From NCBI GenBank assembly GCA_007922225.1, contig ML679995.1:7940689-8004688 (forward strand): a stretch of 64,000 bases of DNA. The letters are read 5' to 3'. Within the stretch, counting starts at the first letter, position 1. The number at the start of each line of letters is the position of its first letter. The stretch is from Emydura subglobosa (taxonomy: Eukaryota; Chordata; Testudines; Chelidae). The notes under the pieces are model-generated. The model was not told the origin of the DNA. It worked only from the letters and a program-made list of their open reading frames with translations, and ran no database searches. Shown piece by piece: positions 10,216 to 22,139 of the stretch. Both the position numbers and the translations under genes were made by a program.

Positions 10216-11145
10216 CGATGAGACTCCTTTTCTCATGAGGTCTGCAGCTCAAGACCCATAGATTTTTCCACAACCAAGGGCCACTGCTAAATGTTTCTGT
10301 CTAATTATACTTGTGACTTCTTGTTGTTTTTCCCTTCCAACTCTGTTTTTTGACAGTATGATGGACTAGAACATTGGATGGAAAATTTGGCATTTGCAAT
10401 CCAAAGCATTAATGTTGAATACTTGTAGATATCATTTGTGAGGCTTGTAGAATTAAACAATATAGATTTTTCCTACATAGGGCAAAATGGCTTCACAGAT
10501 ATTATTCATTTAAGATCCAGAGATTATATTAATACTGTGCTTGTGCACGAAACTCACAACAGGCAAGTATTTTGTAAATTCAGCATTTAGTTATCTTTTA
10601 TCCATTAGCAAGAAGCAAAGTAAACATCTACCCCTTATATTCATGCCCCAAGCTAAACAAGGGGAATGGAAAAAGGTTTTTAGAATTACAAATAGAACCT
10701 TTAAATTGTAGAAACTTGCTAATTTTGTTTATGAAAAGCACTGCAGAACTTCTGCTTTCTCTTCTGAGTTATTATTCAAATCACAGTCCCCAGCCAAACA
10801 AACAAAAAAAAGGAAATAATCCTGCCAGGAATTTAGAGAGTTTTTCTTTTTGGAGATCAGGCGGAAATGATGCATATTTAAATATGTAAATCGAAGTAAA
10901 ACTTAGGTTCTTTTAAAAAAAAAGAAGAAGAAGAAAATTAAAGAAAAAAAGTATTGCAGAGTAAATTTTCAAAATTAGACACCTGGAAAATATGAGAAGT
11001 CACTCAAATAATTTTGAAAGTGGACATTGCATTGGAGTGTGCAATATATGAATTTGCATATGTGAACATTAAGAATTAACAAGTCTATAGCACTTGGAAT
11101 TTTTAAAGACGTAGATATAAAGTAAGAGTGAAATTCACTGCCTTG
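10216..11145. other. Unassigned AT-rich stretch
   Basis: It contains purine runs (10913-10950, A/AAG-rich). No repeat family or gene recognised. Confidence 0.4.
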
Positions 11146-11149
11146 GAGG

Positions 11150-11265
11150 GGACCAGCATAAATTCTTTACCCCATTTAAATCCCACTTAAACCCTCAAAA
11201 TAGGATTTAAGAGGGACTTAAGTGAAGCATAGGCATTGTGCACATGGGGTCAATTTCACCCTAAG
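11150..11265. repeat. Hairpin-type repeat, 'gtgaaattcac' family
   Basis: The left end has 'gagtgaaattcactgcc' (starting 11128) and the right end 'ggggtcaatttcaccct' (about 11247-11263). The inner halves 'tttaaatcccacttaaaccc' and 'ggatttaagagggacttaag' are approximately complementary. It is an interrupted palindrome. Confidence 0.5.
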
Positions 11266-11542
11266 GGTTAAAACTCATTAGTGTTACCCTAGTTTCATTG
11301 AAGTTACTGGGACTGCCTGCCTGAGTAAGATGAGTTTTAGTCCTCACTCCATATATATTGTGACTCTGAAAATGTAAATCACTAAAGAAATGCTAAATAT
11401 TATGATAAAACACAGGTTTAGATATGCAAGTGCACATTTTGAACATATGTTGCATGCAAAACTACCTAGTTCCATGAACATATTTTGCAGAATTTGATAC
11501 TGACGAATCATCAATCTGTATAACACCTCTATGAAGTAAGCA

Positions 11543-11660
11543 AGTAAGGCCTGTAAGTTCTTTGAGGCAGGGACTGTCTTTTTATTCTGTGTTTGTACAA
11601 CACTGAACACAATGGGTTTCTGATCCAAGACTGTGGCTCCTAGGTGCTATGGCATTACGA
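11543..11660 (+). repeat. Ancient dispersed repeat, 'ggcagggactgtc' family
   Basis: The order of words is 'cctgtaagttctttgaggca', 'gggactgtctttttattctg', 'tgtttgtacaacactgaaca', 'caatgggtttctgatc' and 'cctaggtgctatggcattac'. This is the most complete sense copy in the window. A TTA-rich 3' end is lacking. Confidence 0.65.
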
Positions 11661-12139
11661 ATAGTCAGATCGGAAATCTGAAACAGAGACATTGCAAATT
11701 TCCCAATACCTCAAAATGTCTATTGTCCGCACTATGGAGTTAACTTGAATGATTCACCTTGGAGTTACTTCAAGTCACCCTATCATGAGAAAGTGCAATC
11801 ACATTGCATCAGTGCCAATGAGTCAGTGGTGAATGGATCTCACAATTTTTGCCTCCCTAATCTGAACTCACTATCTAGACCATGCCGGCTTGAACATATT
11901 TGCATAAAGACTTATAGCCCCACCCCATTGAAATGATTTATCTCAATATGCCCCTTCCCAAGATAACATCAACCAAAAGTACAAGAAGGCAGCAGCTGCA
12001 CACATGACAATAGTTATTGGCATGCACATATATCAGTTTTCCACGTGCATTTCTATATTTTGCACACCCCATTACCTGTATTTACTCAAGAGGACCCCAA
12101 CGTAACAAATCATTTAAGTAAGTGCTTATGGCCATCCTT

Positions 12140-12242
12140 ATTCAGGAAAGCACTTAAGCACGTGCTTAGCTTGAAAGTTAATGGGACCTGAGAATGTGTT
12201 TAAATTTAAACACGCGCTAAAGCGGTTTTCTGAATGGGGCCA
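12140..12242. repeat. Hairpin repeat with E-box palindrome, 'acttaagcacgtgcttag'
   Basis: It contains a perfect 14-bp palindrome, taagcacgtgctta (12155-12168), and a perfect 18-bp palindrome, gtgtttaaatttaaacac (12196-12213). The outer words 'attcaggaaagcacttaag' and 'ctgaatggggcc' are reverse-complement-like. Relatives are at 13679-13803 and 16274-16372. Confidence 0.65.
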
Positions 12243-12479
12243 AAGCCAGTTACACAGAGGATGATAATTGACAGAGCTTCACTTCAATTAATGGGCTAAG
12301 TTGATTTATACCAGCTGAGGAACTGGCCAACGACTTTTGAAAACATATGTAAATCCCAGAGAGCTCATGTACCGTAGACTAGAACCAGGTGAAATTTTTC
12401 AGATGAATAATTTATTTTTTTTAAAATGCAGTTTTGGTCGGCCTGCAAATATTTGTGAATTTGACATGAATATTTTTGA

Positions 12480-12690
12480 CTACTCACCAAACAGCCAGAG
12501 GAGGAGGAGGACATGGTCAGGCTGCTGGTACTGTTCTTCCTTATAACCCTCAGCCCACTGGCTCAGCCACTCAGGATAGATCTACAAAACCCAAGTTCAA
12601 ATCCCTAGTCTAGAACAGCTCCTGAAAGGGATTTTTTTGATTCGCCAAAAATTCTGAAAAAAAAAAAAATTTCATTTTTTTGGACCAGCC
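12480..12690 (+). repeat. tRNA-like segment joined to A/T-rich 'aaattc' repeat
   Basis: 'cagcccactggctcagccac' followed by 'aagttcaaatccctagtc' looks like an A-box and B-box pair from a degraded tRNA-derived repeat. It runs into 'ttcgccaaaaattctgaaa', an A run and 'tttcatttttttggacc'. The same pairing recurs at 40725-41085. Confidence 0.45.
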
Positions 12691-13678
12691 ACTAACTCCT
12701 GAAATCAATTATTCACACAGCTTTATTGTAGACAACACAAGATGATAAAAATTGCAAGGCCTTCAAGATTGACTCTCATATTTCTTTTTCTTTTTCCCAT
12801 TTCAGAGCCAGGAATAGAAACCAGGTACCATACTGTGACACCTTGTGTCTGAGAACCACACCCCAAAAACTCGATATACACCAATGTCATGTAATTGTGA
12901 TACGTTCTGTACAAGAAACACCTTGAGTTGTATTATTTTAAGTTTTGGTCTGCTAAACACTAATATCCTGTTGGATTGTATGTGCTATCATAGTATGTGA
13001 AGTTATAAAATATGGTTGTAAATGCTACTTGAACATGTGAGGTGGGAACCACCTAAATCAACTTTACAGGTACAACAATGAATACATTGTTTTTTAAACA
13101 AGCCAGTAGAATTTAACTAATGAAAGGTGAGCTTTCATCAGATGGATATTTTTAAGTCCTCCAGGGTCTGGTAGCTCACAAAACCAGCAGGAATGAAGCC
13201 CTGTGCCTGACTGATGAGCAATTACAATTTTTTTAAGTCAAGACCACTATGTATTTGACAGGATTGAGAAACTGAACACTAGTTGTTCTTTTGGATTTAC
13301 AGTAATTACCCAGGCAGATTGTCAATATCAATTCCCAACCTACATAGCTCTCCCGCAGCGCTGTATGTGAGTGTCTTTTAGAGAGAAAGAGGGTAAACTG
13401 ATTCAAAAGAAAGCCCAAAATGAGAAATGATAGGGAAACTCGAAGAACTCGGAGATTGGGTTTGATTTAGTATCCTACGTACTGACTCTCCAGTACCCTT
13501 GATAGAAGTAATTTCCACCCAGTTCCATGGGAGTTACTACTACACTGTGAGGTGAGGATCAGCACCTATAGGGTAACCAATTCCTGAACGAGCAGACCAC
13601 TGGAGCTTGTAAAATTGGGCTTGGGGAACTCTTGAAAATAGACTCTTTCATGAGGTTTCCAGCACTTCTGCTCTGAAG
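12691..13678. other. Unassigned stretch
   Basis: No repeat family or gene recognised. Confidence 0.4.
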
Positions 13679-13803
13679 CCCTGATTCACAAAGGTACTGA
13701 AGCATGTGCCTTAATTTAAGCATGTAAGTATTCCCGCTGAAGTCAATGGAACTTCTCATGTGCTCAAAATTAGGTGCAGACTTAAGTACCTTGCTGGTCT
13801 GCC
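13679..13803. repeat. Hairpin repeat, 'gaagcatgtgcctt...aagtcaatgg' type
   Basis: 'ttcacaaaggtactgaagca', 'ttaatttaagcatgtaagta', 'cgctgaagtcaatggaactt' and 'gcagacttaagtaccttgct' form an interrupted palindrome of the same kind as 12140-12242. Confidence 0.55.
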
Positions 13804-14737
13804 CTAGAGCACAATCCAATGCCCACCCAAACCAGCTGAATGGCTTAAACTGACTTTCCAGTGGGCACTGGAGAAGATCCTAGCCCATGCTGGAAATACA
13901 ATGAGAACAATTGGGTTCCCATTCTGGTTGCATCCCAGAAGCACAGATTCAGGAGAAAATAGGGAAAAAATGTTATCCAAATGTTTCAGAACCTCAAAAA
14001 TTCCTAACTTCAAGTTCAGTGTAAGGTTCACAGCTGGGTCTGAAGTTGTGCTGATAGCCATGTCATAGTCACCATTAAAACCTTTCCAGGTAGGTATCAT
14101 CTCCATGACTACTTAGTGTATGGGATTCTATGAATAGAGCAGTAATATTAATTACTTGCAATGGCATTTACAAAGAATTGAATGATCTCATCTGTATTCT
14201 CAGCTCAACATGACCAGGTTTTCACTTACAGCAACATTTTCGAGACTGCTTCCAGTGAAGTCAATGGGAGTTTTTCTTCCACAGAAATGCCCGGCGTATA
14301 GCCTCCATATCTGCCTTAAAAAGTGACCTTCCACATACATGCGCAGTGGTGGAATAAGAATTGGTGTAAGGTGGTTTTTATTTGATCTTGAATAATCAGA
14401 CACAAACTCTCCACCTACTCATCCCTGTAAATCAGTGCATAAGACTAAGCACATGAGTAGATTTTAGCAGGACTGAGACCGTAATAGAGATTTAGGAACC
14501 TGACATTAAGCACCCAGGCTTGAAAATGTCGGCACAGTTCCTCTCCCCGCCTTTCACTTGCTGTAACAAATGTTCTTTCCTCATTTGACCTTCAAGCAGA
14601 TCATCCATAAAACCAAAAGACTCAGTCTACTGCTACAGCAAATCATGCTGCTGCCTAGTCACCAGAATCTTGGCAACCTCTAAGAAGAGCTCTACCCCAC
14701 CACTTCTTCAACGCTGGCTTTCTGTCATGCCTCATGT
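13804..14737. other. Unassigned stretch with short hairpin-repeat words
   Basis: 'tccagtgaagtcaatgggag' at about 14249 and 'agactaagcacatgagtaga' at about 14442 look like fragments of the hairpin repeats. Gag-like sequence of the gypsy element may start within 14540-14737, but I could not recognise any. Confidence 0.4.
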
Positions 14738-15452
14738 CCCACTTAGAAGCACTGGTTGACTCGGGCACCTCTGGCAATGCTATCGACTCGGTGTTCATTA
14801 AGTGGCATCAAATATGCCAAGGTACTTGAAAAACAGAAGGGAGATGCTCTACCTCCTCATCACTTTTACAACTGCCTAATTGGCCTTCAACCTATCAAGG
14901 AAGTCTATTTTGGATGCATTTATGCCCTATCCAAACCGTAGCCGAAGGCCCTCTTGAAGAAAATCTGCAGAAGGAGTTCATTCACCCTTAGACTTCCCCA
15001 ATGGGAGCACCTCTTTTCTTTGTGGCTAAGAAGGATGGCTCCCTCTGACCTTGTGTTGATTATCAAGCCCTAAACTAGATTGCCATCAGCAGTCAATACC
15101 CTCTCATAAATGAACTCCGTGAAAAAAGCCACCTGTTTGGCTTGGGTTGTCCCAATGCTAGATCTGTGTGGAGCATAAAACCTGGTCAGAATCCAACAGG
15201 GGATGAATGGAAGACAGCATATTGAACCAGATACGGCCATTCTGAACACCTGGTTGAGGCATAGTTTGATATTGGAATTATGCACACTGTAGCTGCTTCT
15301 TTTTCTCTGTTTCTGAACCCCCTGCTGTTTGCTTTATCTATTGAAATAGAACATTTGTGGAAAACTTTCTGGAACATGTGAGGCAGGTGCTTAGATTGCT
15401 GATTCAAAATGGAATGATTGTGGAAAGCCATCTCACAAAATTAATTTTTGAA
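14738..15452 (+). pseudogene. Ty3/gypsy retrotransposon pol fossil (protease and reverse transcriptase parts)
   Basis: A protease active-site segment, A-L-V-D-S-G-T-S-G-N-A-I, is read at 14749-14784. After a shift to the second frame, L-P-P-H-H and Y-A-L-S-K-P are read at about 14847-14940. In the first frame again, E-E-N-L-Q-K-E-F-I-H-P, P-M-G-A-P-L-F-F-V-A-K-K-D-G-S-L, D-Y-Q-A-L-N and, at 15202-15219, D-E-W-K-T-A are read. The last piece is H-V-R-Q-V-L in the third frame, near 15375. These match the order of the aspartic protease, RT fingers/palm start and post-YLDD region of Ty3/gypsy elements of the vertebrate sushi type. First-frame stops are at 14989, 15046, 15076 and 15220. The catalytic YLDD part appears deleted between about 15240 and 15372. 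It is inactive. LTRs were not located. Confidence 0.85.
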
Positions 15453-16273
15453 GCACGGAATAATGTACAATTGCTGGAAAAAAACAATGTCTAACTACAA
15501 AAGGGATATTATATTCAGTAACCTTCTTAGCAAAGATGATCAAATAAAAAATTACTGGAACTTTGCCAGCCATAGTTAGTATTAGATATTAAATTTTAAA
15601 GATACTAATAGCGATATTGGCCTGAGTAAATCACAGTATCTAAGTAAAAAAGATGGGCTATATTGAGTGTGTTATTTACACTTTTTGTAATGGAGCATAC
15701 GAACATATAAAGATTGACTGAACTGTGGGCACATAGTAAGTGTACGTACATCATGCTGTTATAAAGATAGCTTATTAATCTTTTCTAGGATGCACAAGCT
15801 AATTTGGGGTTCTGCTGACATTACATATTGGACATGATTTTCCTCACACATACACTGATAAAAATCAGAAGTAAATTCACTAACATCAGGGGAGTTACCT
15901 GCAGCAAAATTGATATAAGTGAGAGGAGGAATCTCTGTTATCTGGAGATATTTATTTGCTATTATTACTTCCCCAGTTACAGGAGCTAGCTGTAGATTCC
16001 TACAATGACAGCAGGCCTGGAATGTGAAGGCATACTCCAGCACAATAGAACTTCACTTTGGATAATGTATTGTGCATGACACAGTTACAGGAGTTAAATA
16101 ATGAATAATAGCAAATGAACAATGAATTAAGAGGATGAGGCAAGGGGGAAAAATATAGGTCAGTTTTCAGCTGAGATTTGAAAAGATGTAGGGATTCATG
16201 AGATGGAAAGATATGGGAAGGCTGACTCAGGCTTGAAGACTTGTCCATCTGTCTGTCAGTAACATCTAGGCAC
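15453..16273. other. Unassigned stretch
   Basis: It is mostly AT-rich. 'agtaaattcactaacatcag' with 'ggagttacctgcagcaaaat' at 15870-15910 resembles a half of a turtle hairpin repeat. No gene recognised. Confidence 0.4.
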
Positions 16274-16372
16274 TTATCCAGCAAAGCACTTAAGCATATG
16301 CTTGACTTTAAGCACGTGGTTAATCCCAAGGAAGTTAAGCACATGCTTCAGTGCTTTGTTGGGGTGGGGCCA
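16274..16372. repeat. Hairpin repeat with 'aagcatatgctt' palindrome
   Basis: 'tatccagcaaagcacttaag', 'catatgcttgactttaagca', 'agttaagcacatgcttcagt' and 'gctttgttggggtggggcc' form an interrupted palindrome containing a perfect 12-bp palindrome at 16292-16303. It is the same family as 12140-12242. Confidence 0.65.
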
Positions 16373-17020
16373 AAATGGTCAGATGCTGGGAAAGGAGAAG
16401 CTGCAAAGAAGAAAAGCTGTTGAAACAAAATTGGGGAGATTGTGTGAAGGGGGCAGAGGAAGGGTCAGTGTGATATGACATGAGAGAGAAAGAATTAGAG
16501 AGAAGTAGAGAGCAAGAGTGCGAGAGAGTGGTTTCATTAGATAGGGAGCAAATCAATGAAATGTGATAAAATCTGGAGGGTAAGTATGAAGTTGGTCCTG
16601 AGATGGATAGAGGACCAGTGATGTTGAGGATTTGGGTATTTCCATAATTTGGGAGTAAGGCGAAAGTGAAATGTGTGGAAGAGCCTCCTACCTCATCCCA
16701 TAATAAAAAATTCATAAGATCCTATGGCACGTTCGCAAAGTACCAGTTATAGATGAGTCAAATCATTTATTTGCTCTATAAAACAGACATCCACAACTGC
16801 CTTTTGTAATCCCGGTGCAGACCTGTGCACACCGTTATTGTAGTGCATGCAGAGTAGATCAGAATTGGAAATATTTGCAAAATCTGAGAAGACGGGCCTG
16901 CTCCTCAGAGATGCTGAGCAGCTGTAGGTCCCTTTGATGCCAGTCAGAGATGTGGATTCTCAGCACCTCCTAGGAGCAGACCCATCTTCTTTGGATTCAG
17001 ACCCTGTCAGAAAAACATTG
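16373..17020. other. Unassigned stretch, partly purine-rich
   Basis: It is GA-rich at 16480-16540. The 126-codon minus-strand frame over 16335-16715 is a by-product of this purine bias, with S/L/T-rich product and no domain. Confidence 0.45.
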
Positions 17021-17102
17021 AGCCAGATCCTTAAGGGGTATAAATCAGCATAGCTGATGTCAATGAACTACACCAGTATGCAACACATGAGGATCCAGAC
17101 CA
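17021..17102. repeat. Hairpin repeat, 'ccagatcc...ggatccag' family
   Basis: The ends 'agccagatcc' and 'aggatccagacc' are inverted. The inner words 'ggggtataaatcagcatagc' and 'ctacaccagtatgca' are the usual 'ttacaccagctgagg' type. A relative lies at 29745-29830. Confidence 0.6.
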
Positions 17103-18477
17103 TTATTTAAAGACCAGCCATTAAAAAGAAAAAAATGATGAAGATGAAAGAATGAATGAATTCATCCCACACTAAAAGGAGGTGTAACAGAAGAGGGCGG
17201 AAGCACATGAAAAGCTCATAATGTGAGATATTTGACTCCACTCCATTGTTTACATTCTAAAATCTTCAAATGTTTTCCACTTTTGGTTAATTCTCTCCAC
17301 AAAAGCCAGTCCAACTGGTGCATAAAATCTTTTGTTGTTTTTGTTGTTGCTTTTTTTGCAGCAGGAGAAGAAAACAAAGAAAAAATGTCTATATTCAGTT
17401 TCTGGTTGTGCTGGTAATACATCATTTGCCAGTGGTATGCTGATCAGAAATTTGCTGAACCTAGTTCAATGGCTACAGATCCCACTTTATAAAGGTAATT
17501 CCACTTTATAAAGGTGATTCTAAAGCTTCCAATAACTTTGTCCCTGGAAATTAGGGCACCCAATACTCTGATAAAGGGTTTGTGAAATTTCCATTTTTAA
17601 AAAACATTTTAATTTCTCATTCGTTCCTCAGCAACCCACATGAATTGCCTTCTGTAGCCCCAAATTGATGTGTTTAGAAAGAGCAAGGGAAAATGTAAAA
17701 GATCCATATTAGGCAGGAATGAGGATTGGGGTGAAGGGGCATAAAAGGGAGTCAATTAAAAAAAATCTCTTTTTTTTTTTTTTCAGAATTAAGAAATAAA
17801 AAAAATAGGGTCCAATACTTCACACACTTTACAAATCAAGTACCAAGTCATGGAAGGAAATCAGGAGGTGCGGGAGGTTACCAGCCGTTGACAATTTTAT
17901 TACATTTCTAAAGCAAAGAAAATAACATTTCTGAATCACTTGGGACTGCCAAACTCTTCAAAGCATGTGAGGTCAAACTGACATATTTCTTACCCTTATT
18001 TTTATAGTAAATACCAGAGGGTCATGGAAAATGTTGACCTCAAATAAGGAGTCTCACACCTGAAAAGGTCAAGAAAAACTGCCTTAGGTAATGGTGCTGC
18101 ATTCCATTTCTTCTAATTACACCCACTTACATTACCCTAGCAATGCCACATAGGCAGGTGGCATCCTAGCAGCACCCTCTTTTGTACTCCCCACCTATAA
18201 TTATTTCCACCACATCACATATTAAAATGTAGCCTATAGAGAAAGGAAAAAAAGAACCATTTGGGTACAACAGAACTGATATCCTTCCCAGTGGTATTTA
18301 GTCATTTCCCAGTCCGTGCAGCTGAAGGGCCATCAGTTACCGTGTACTCAAGTGAATGGAATTACAGAGGGACAACTGCAGACATACTTTGTCCCAATGT
18401 GTGTAGCACCAATGCAAATGATGAGAGGAAATAGTCCAACTCTGTTATGTGCTCCCGTCCTAGTGGCATGACTTTGT
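17103..18477. other. Unassigned stretch
   Basis: A small direct repeat 'ccactttataaaggt.attc' occurs at about 17481-17500 and 17500-17522. There is a T16 run near 17768-17783. No gene recognised. Confidence 0.4.
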
Positions 18478-18721
18478 TTGTCTACAATGAGGCGGCAAAG
18501 TCGCTGCCATCAAATCGACTTCTCAGTGTAGACCAGCTCAATCGATCAGGAAGTCGACGTACTAAAACCACCCCCTCAAGTGGCATCAGCGCAGGGTAGT
18601 GAAGGCACTGTGTGGAACAGAAGCACAGTAGTTGATGGGAGTTACGCAAGCTATTCTGTGTGGCTTAGCATAACTCCCGTTGACTGCTGTCGAATCGCCG
18701 GGTAAGCGTAGACCAAGCCTT
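18478..18721 (-). mobile_element. MITE-like inverted-repeat DNA element, copy 2
   Basis: This is the reverse orientation of the element at 6250-6532. It starts 'tttgtctacaatgaggcggc' and ends 'gcgtagaccaagcctt', with inverted 'tgtctac/gtagacc' ends. It contains 'taaaaccaccccctcaa' near 18565, the reverse complement of the shared 17-mer. It has no coding capacity. Confidence 0.75.
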
Positions 18722-20125
18722 AGTTATGTGTAAAGTGCAAATTAACTCAGCGTGTTTGGCCTGTTTCATTGGAGACATTAGGTCAGCTTCTCAGCTCTCA
18801 TAAATGCACATCGTTCTATTGATTCTGCTGATTTACTCCAGCTGAGAATCTACCCCATTATTTCTATTTTGTCTCCTAAACTGTTGTATGCTGCTGCTGT
18901 GAGTTGTCCAACAGCTGGTGCATTGAACGCAGAGGAGGCTGAATTTCAGTGGAGGGAGGGTCCAGACTCTATCTCCACAAGCTAAAATGTTTGAACGCTA
19001 GGATAATACAGGCCTATATCCAAATGGCATGACTTGCATTAAAGTCTAGCATATACGGATTGTGAAGTTTGTAAAGTTCCTCGGGAGTGGAGAGGCATAT
19101 ACACGTAAGATATTATTTCCACTCTCATACTGTAGCCTACTTTTTTATCTGTCTTTCACTGTGTTTTTCTTTAATTTCCTTCACAGCAAGCCTGGCTCAT
19201 CTTCAAGATAAACAGTGTGTCATTGCCCTATTGTTCTCAACCCTTGGGAGGGTCAGACTGAGTAGACAGCCGGCTTGTGTTTTTAAGTTATTTGCACAGG
19301 GTTCCAGCATGTAACTGTTTACTCAGTTAAAGTTGATCCCTGGAATACAATATAATTTATTGCTATGTACCATGGCATCCTTCACTACTTCACAAATGAA
19401 TCACAGAGTCAATCATACAATAAAGAGAATGTTGGACTTAAAAAAAATCCCCACCTGTTTTATTCTTCCTTGTCTTTATGGAAAATAATGACACGGAGCA
19501 TACAATATTTTATTATTATCTTTCTAACACCCATCATGAATTATGCACATATCTTTGCACATAATTCATTCAGACCTACCTAGCAGGTGCACTTACTACA
19601 CATTTGCTTGCTTCATTAATGCAATATTCCTCTTTCCCTTCCTCCCATAAAAACTACTTCTGTCTCTAAAGAAGAAAGTTTGAAAGTCTATTAAACTTAA
19701 ATTGCCCAGTATCTGAGATCCAGACAAAAAACGTCTCTGTTATAAAAAAAAAAAAAAAAGTGCAAGAGGGCCAAACAGTGAAAGTCAGGATGTATATATA
19801 AAAGAGGAAAGGAAATTGAAGGAGAAGAGAAACAACCCGAGAATAGAAGAGCAAGAGAACTTAATGCACAGTCAGCTTTTGAATTGGGGAATCTGTAAGA
19901 GAAATTGGCTTCAGCGCCTAAGATGCACAGCATTGCTATAGATTTCTGGATAATTAGGCATGAGGAATAGTAAGTGATATATTCACTTACTGCTTTTATG
20001 TCCTTTTAAAGGGACCTGGAGATTCTCTAACTCTAAGAGCTACAATTGTTGTCTCCACTCTGTGTTATCTTTAAACAAAGTTCAGACCTTTTGTATGACT
20101 GATTTGTGTATCATTTAAACAATTC
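18722..20125. other. Unassigned stretch
   Basis: 'ctgctgatttactccagctg' at about 18825 is a hairpin-repeat half. There is an A16 run at 19744-19759. No gene recognised. Confidence 0.4.
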
Positions 20126-20195
20126 AGGTCTGATCCAGAACCCACTGAATTCAATGGAAATATTCCCAGCACTTGAATGGACTTTGGATCATGTT
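20126..20195. repeat. Short hairpin repeat, 'gatccagaacccactgaa' family
   Basis: 'aggtctgatccagaacccac' and 'gaattcaatgg' pair with 'cacttgaatggactttggat' in an interrupted palindrome. Related copies are at 4372, 47441 and 52397. Confidence 0.65.
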
Positions 20196-22034
20196 CTAAG
20201 ATCACGATAGCACATGCTCTCCAAGGCATGTCAGGACGCAGGAATGTGTCCCTGTCGATGAATGTTGGACTGAAATGGAATAGCCTGAGCGAGACATGTT
20301 CAGTCACGTTGTACAACATGCAGCTCCCTACGTTTTGAGCCACTCTGACCCTCAGATCTTGCTATCTAAATGCCCACAACAAGCACGGCTCCCTTGGACT
20401 CTTGTTTCATCCAGAAACTCCTGAACTCAGAGATCTCATTCCCTTCACGGACCCATCAATTACTCTATCCAGACTGCAAATGTTGCTTCTGCACTAACCA
20501 AACAATCACTGGGAAACAAGAATTGTCTGACCCAAACAGGAACAATGAGGAAAGACAAGTTTAGGAAACAGGGTCTTTCTGTGGAGGACAGAGATGGTGA
20601 CAGAACTGTCGGCTGAAAATTCAGCCACCTTCCTTTTACCAGCTATTCCTGGAGTGGAAATAAAGATGAAATACACACCTTTCCAGAGGCCAGTGCAAGG
20701 TCTATGTGCTACTGAAGCATCCACTTTAACTTTATTTTTATATAAGTGGACCTTAAGTAGTATATAGGCCTCTGCACAAAAGAGCTTTTCACCATAAGTG
20801 AGTCCCTATGAAAGAACTATGAAAGCACAAATGTGGACCCAAGGGACCAAAACAAAATGCCTCAAACTATGGCAGATTTAACAATTGGAAATATATTTTG
20901 ATTGGTGGCTCCGACCCATAACTGTTCAGACCTATTAGATCATCATTAATCATGACAGACAACAAATGTGGGGATAGGGTTTTATCAAACTTTGATTTAA
21001 TTAAACTCAAAATATAGCTAGTTTAAACTATATCTAGTCATCCCTCTACCCCTCAGCTGTGAAGAATTGACCTCAACAAACTAAATAAAGAGGTTGTTAG
21101 TTTAAACTGAAGCATTATTTGTGTGGAGTTAGTAACGCACAAAACGACTGTCCGTGGCAAGGTTACTGCACTGGAAGCATCTTTCCAGATTATTCCCATC
21201 ATCTGCTTGTCAAAAAATATTGCTCATCATGATGATGAGAGTAAGTAGTTGATGGAGTGTGCATTTTCTCAAAGGGCAGCTGAGAGCTGTAGAAGATGAA
21301 ACCTCTCCATTGCAGAGCTAGAGAGTGCTATTGTCTGAGGCTGTACATAAAAGGATTTGCAAGAATTAAGAAGCGATCATTACATGTACTGAAGGTCCAT
21401 GATCAATGATACAATGACGCTATCAAAAACCCCCTATGGCTGCAACCCACGAGTGAGAGTCAATAAATCCCAGCGCTCAATATGTGCATCACGGTTCACC
21501 TGGTTTGAACTCCGCAATTGTTCATAGTTGTTGGGAACTACTTGGGAAGATAGTTATGAACGCTCAGCAGGAACTAGAATTTCACTTTATCCACCATGTC
21601 CATCACAAACTGAGATCCTCAATATGGAAAAAATGAAAGAGATCGAACATGACATGGGATCAAGACAGGGTGCTTAATGGAAAGCTGATGGGAAGAATTA
21701 AAGCGAGCTGTGAAAGGACTTCTGAAATCTTGAGCAGGTTTGAAAACAGGGAAATGATATGGCAAAAAATTCTCTCTGAGTCCACTTAGCATGTGAACTT
21801 TATTTCTGGCTGAGTATCATATGAGAAAATTCTAAAATGGATTTGTCCTTCAACCTGGTATATTTAACATGACAGCAAGATATAGTTCAGCTGAGTTCAT
21901 AGGAGAGGTACAACTCAGTTATATAAAGGGCAAAAATAACCTTAATAGGACTTTTGAGTGATGACTTGTTTGAAGGAGAAGGGAGTTGATTGTTCCCAGA
22001 AGTGATGGACAGTAACAGGTTTTTTTCCTCCTAG
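20196..22034. other. Unassigned stretch
   Basis: No recognised repeat or coding signal. 21190-21790 has unusual, repeat-free texture but nothing I can name. Confidence 0.35.
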
Positions 22035-22130
22035 TGGCATTCAGCAGCATTATAGAATCATATACATTTAGTATGGTGAAGACCTAATAAGTTATCTAGT
22101 GCATCTCTTAAGGCTACCATGGGATTGTAT
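22035..22130 (-). repeat. CR1 LINE 3' end, diverged
   Basis: 'cattatagaatcatatacat', 'gaagacctaataagttatct' and 'agtgcatctcttaaggc' match the reverse complement of a CR1 3' end with many substitutions. Confidence 0.6.
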
Positions 22131-22139
22131 TTTACATTA

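Noticed and set aside
15186..15431. Minus-strand frame over the gypsy fossil
   Set aside because: It is antisense to the RT remnant, which is read on the + strand.
16335..16715. 126-codon minus-strand open frame with hydrophobic, serine-rich product
   Set aside because: It follows from the GA-rich bias of the + strand and contains no stop for that reason.
20130..20195. microRNA precursor hairpin
   Set aside because: The hairpin belongs to a dispersed repeat family with several copies in the window; no evidence of a defined mature arm.
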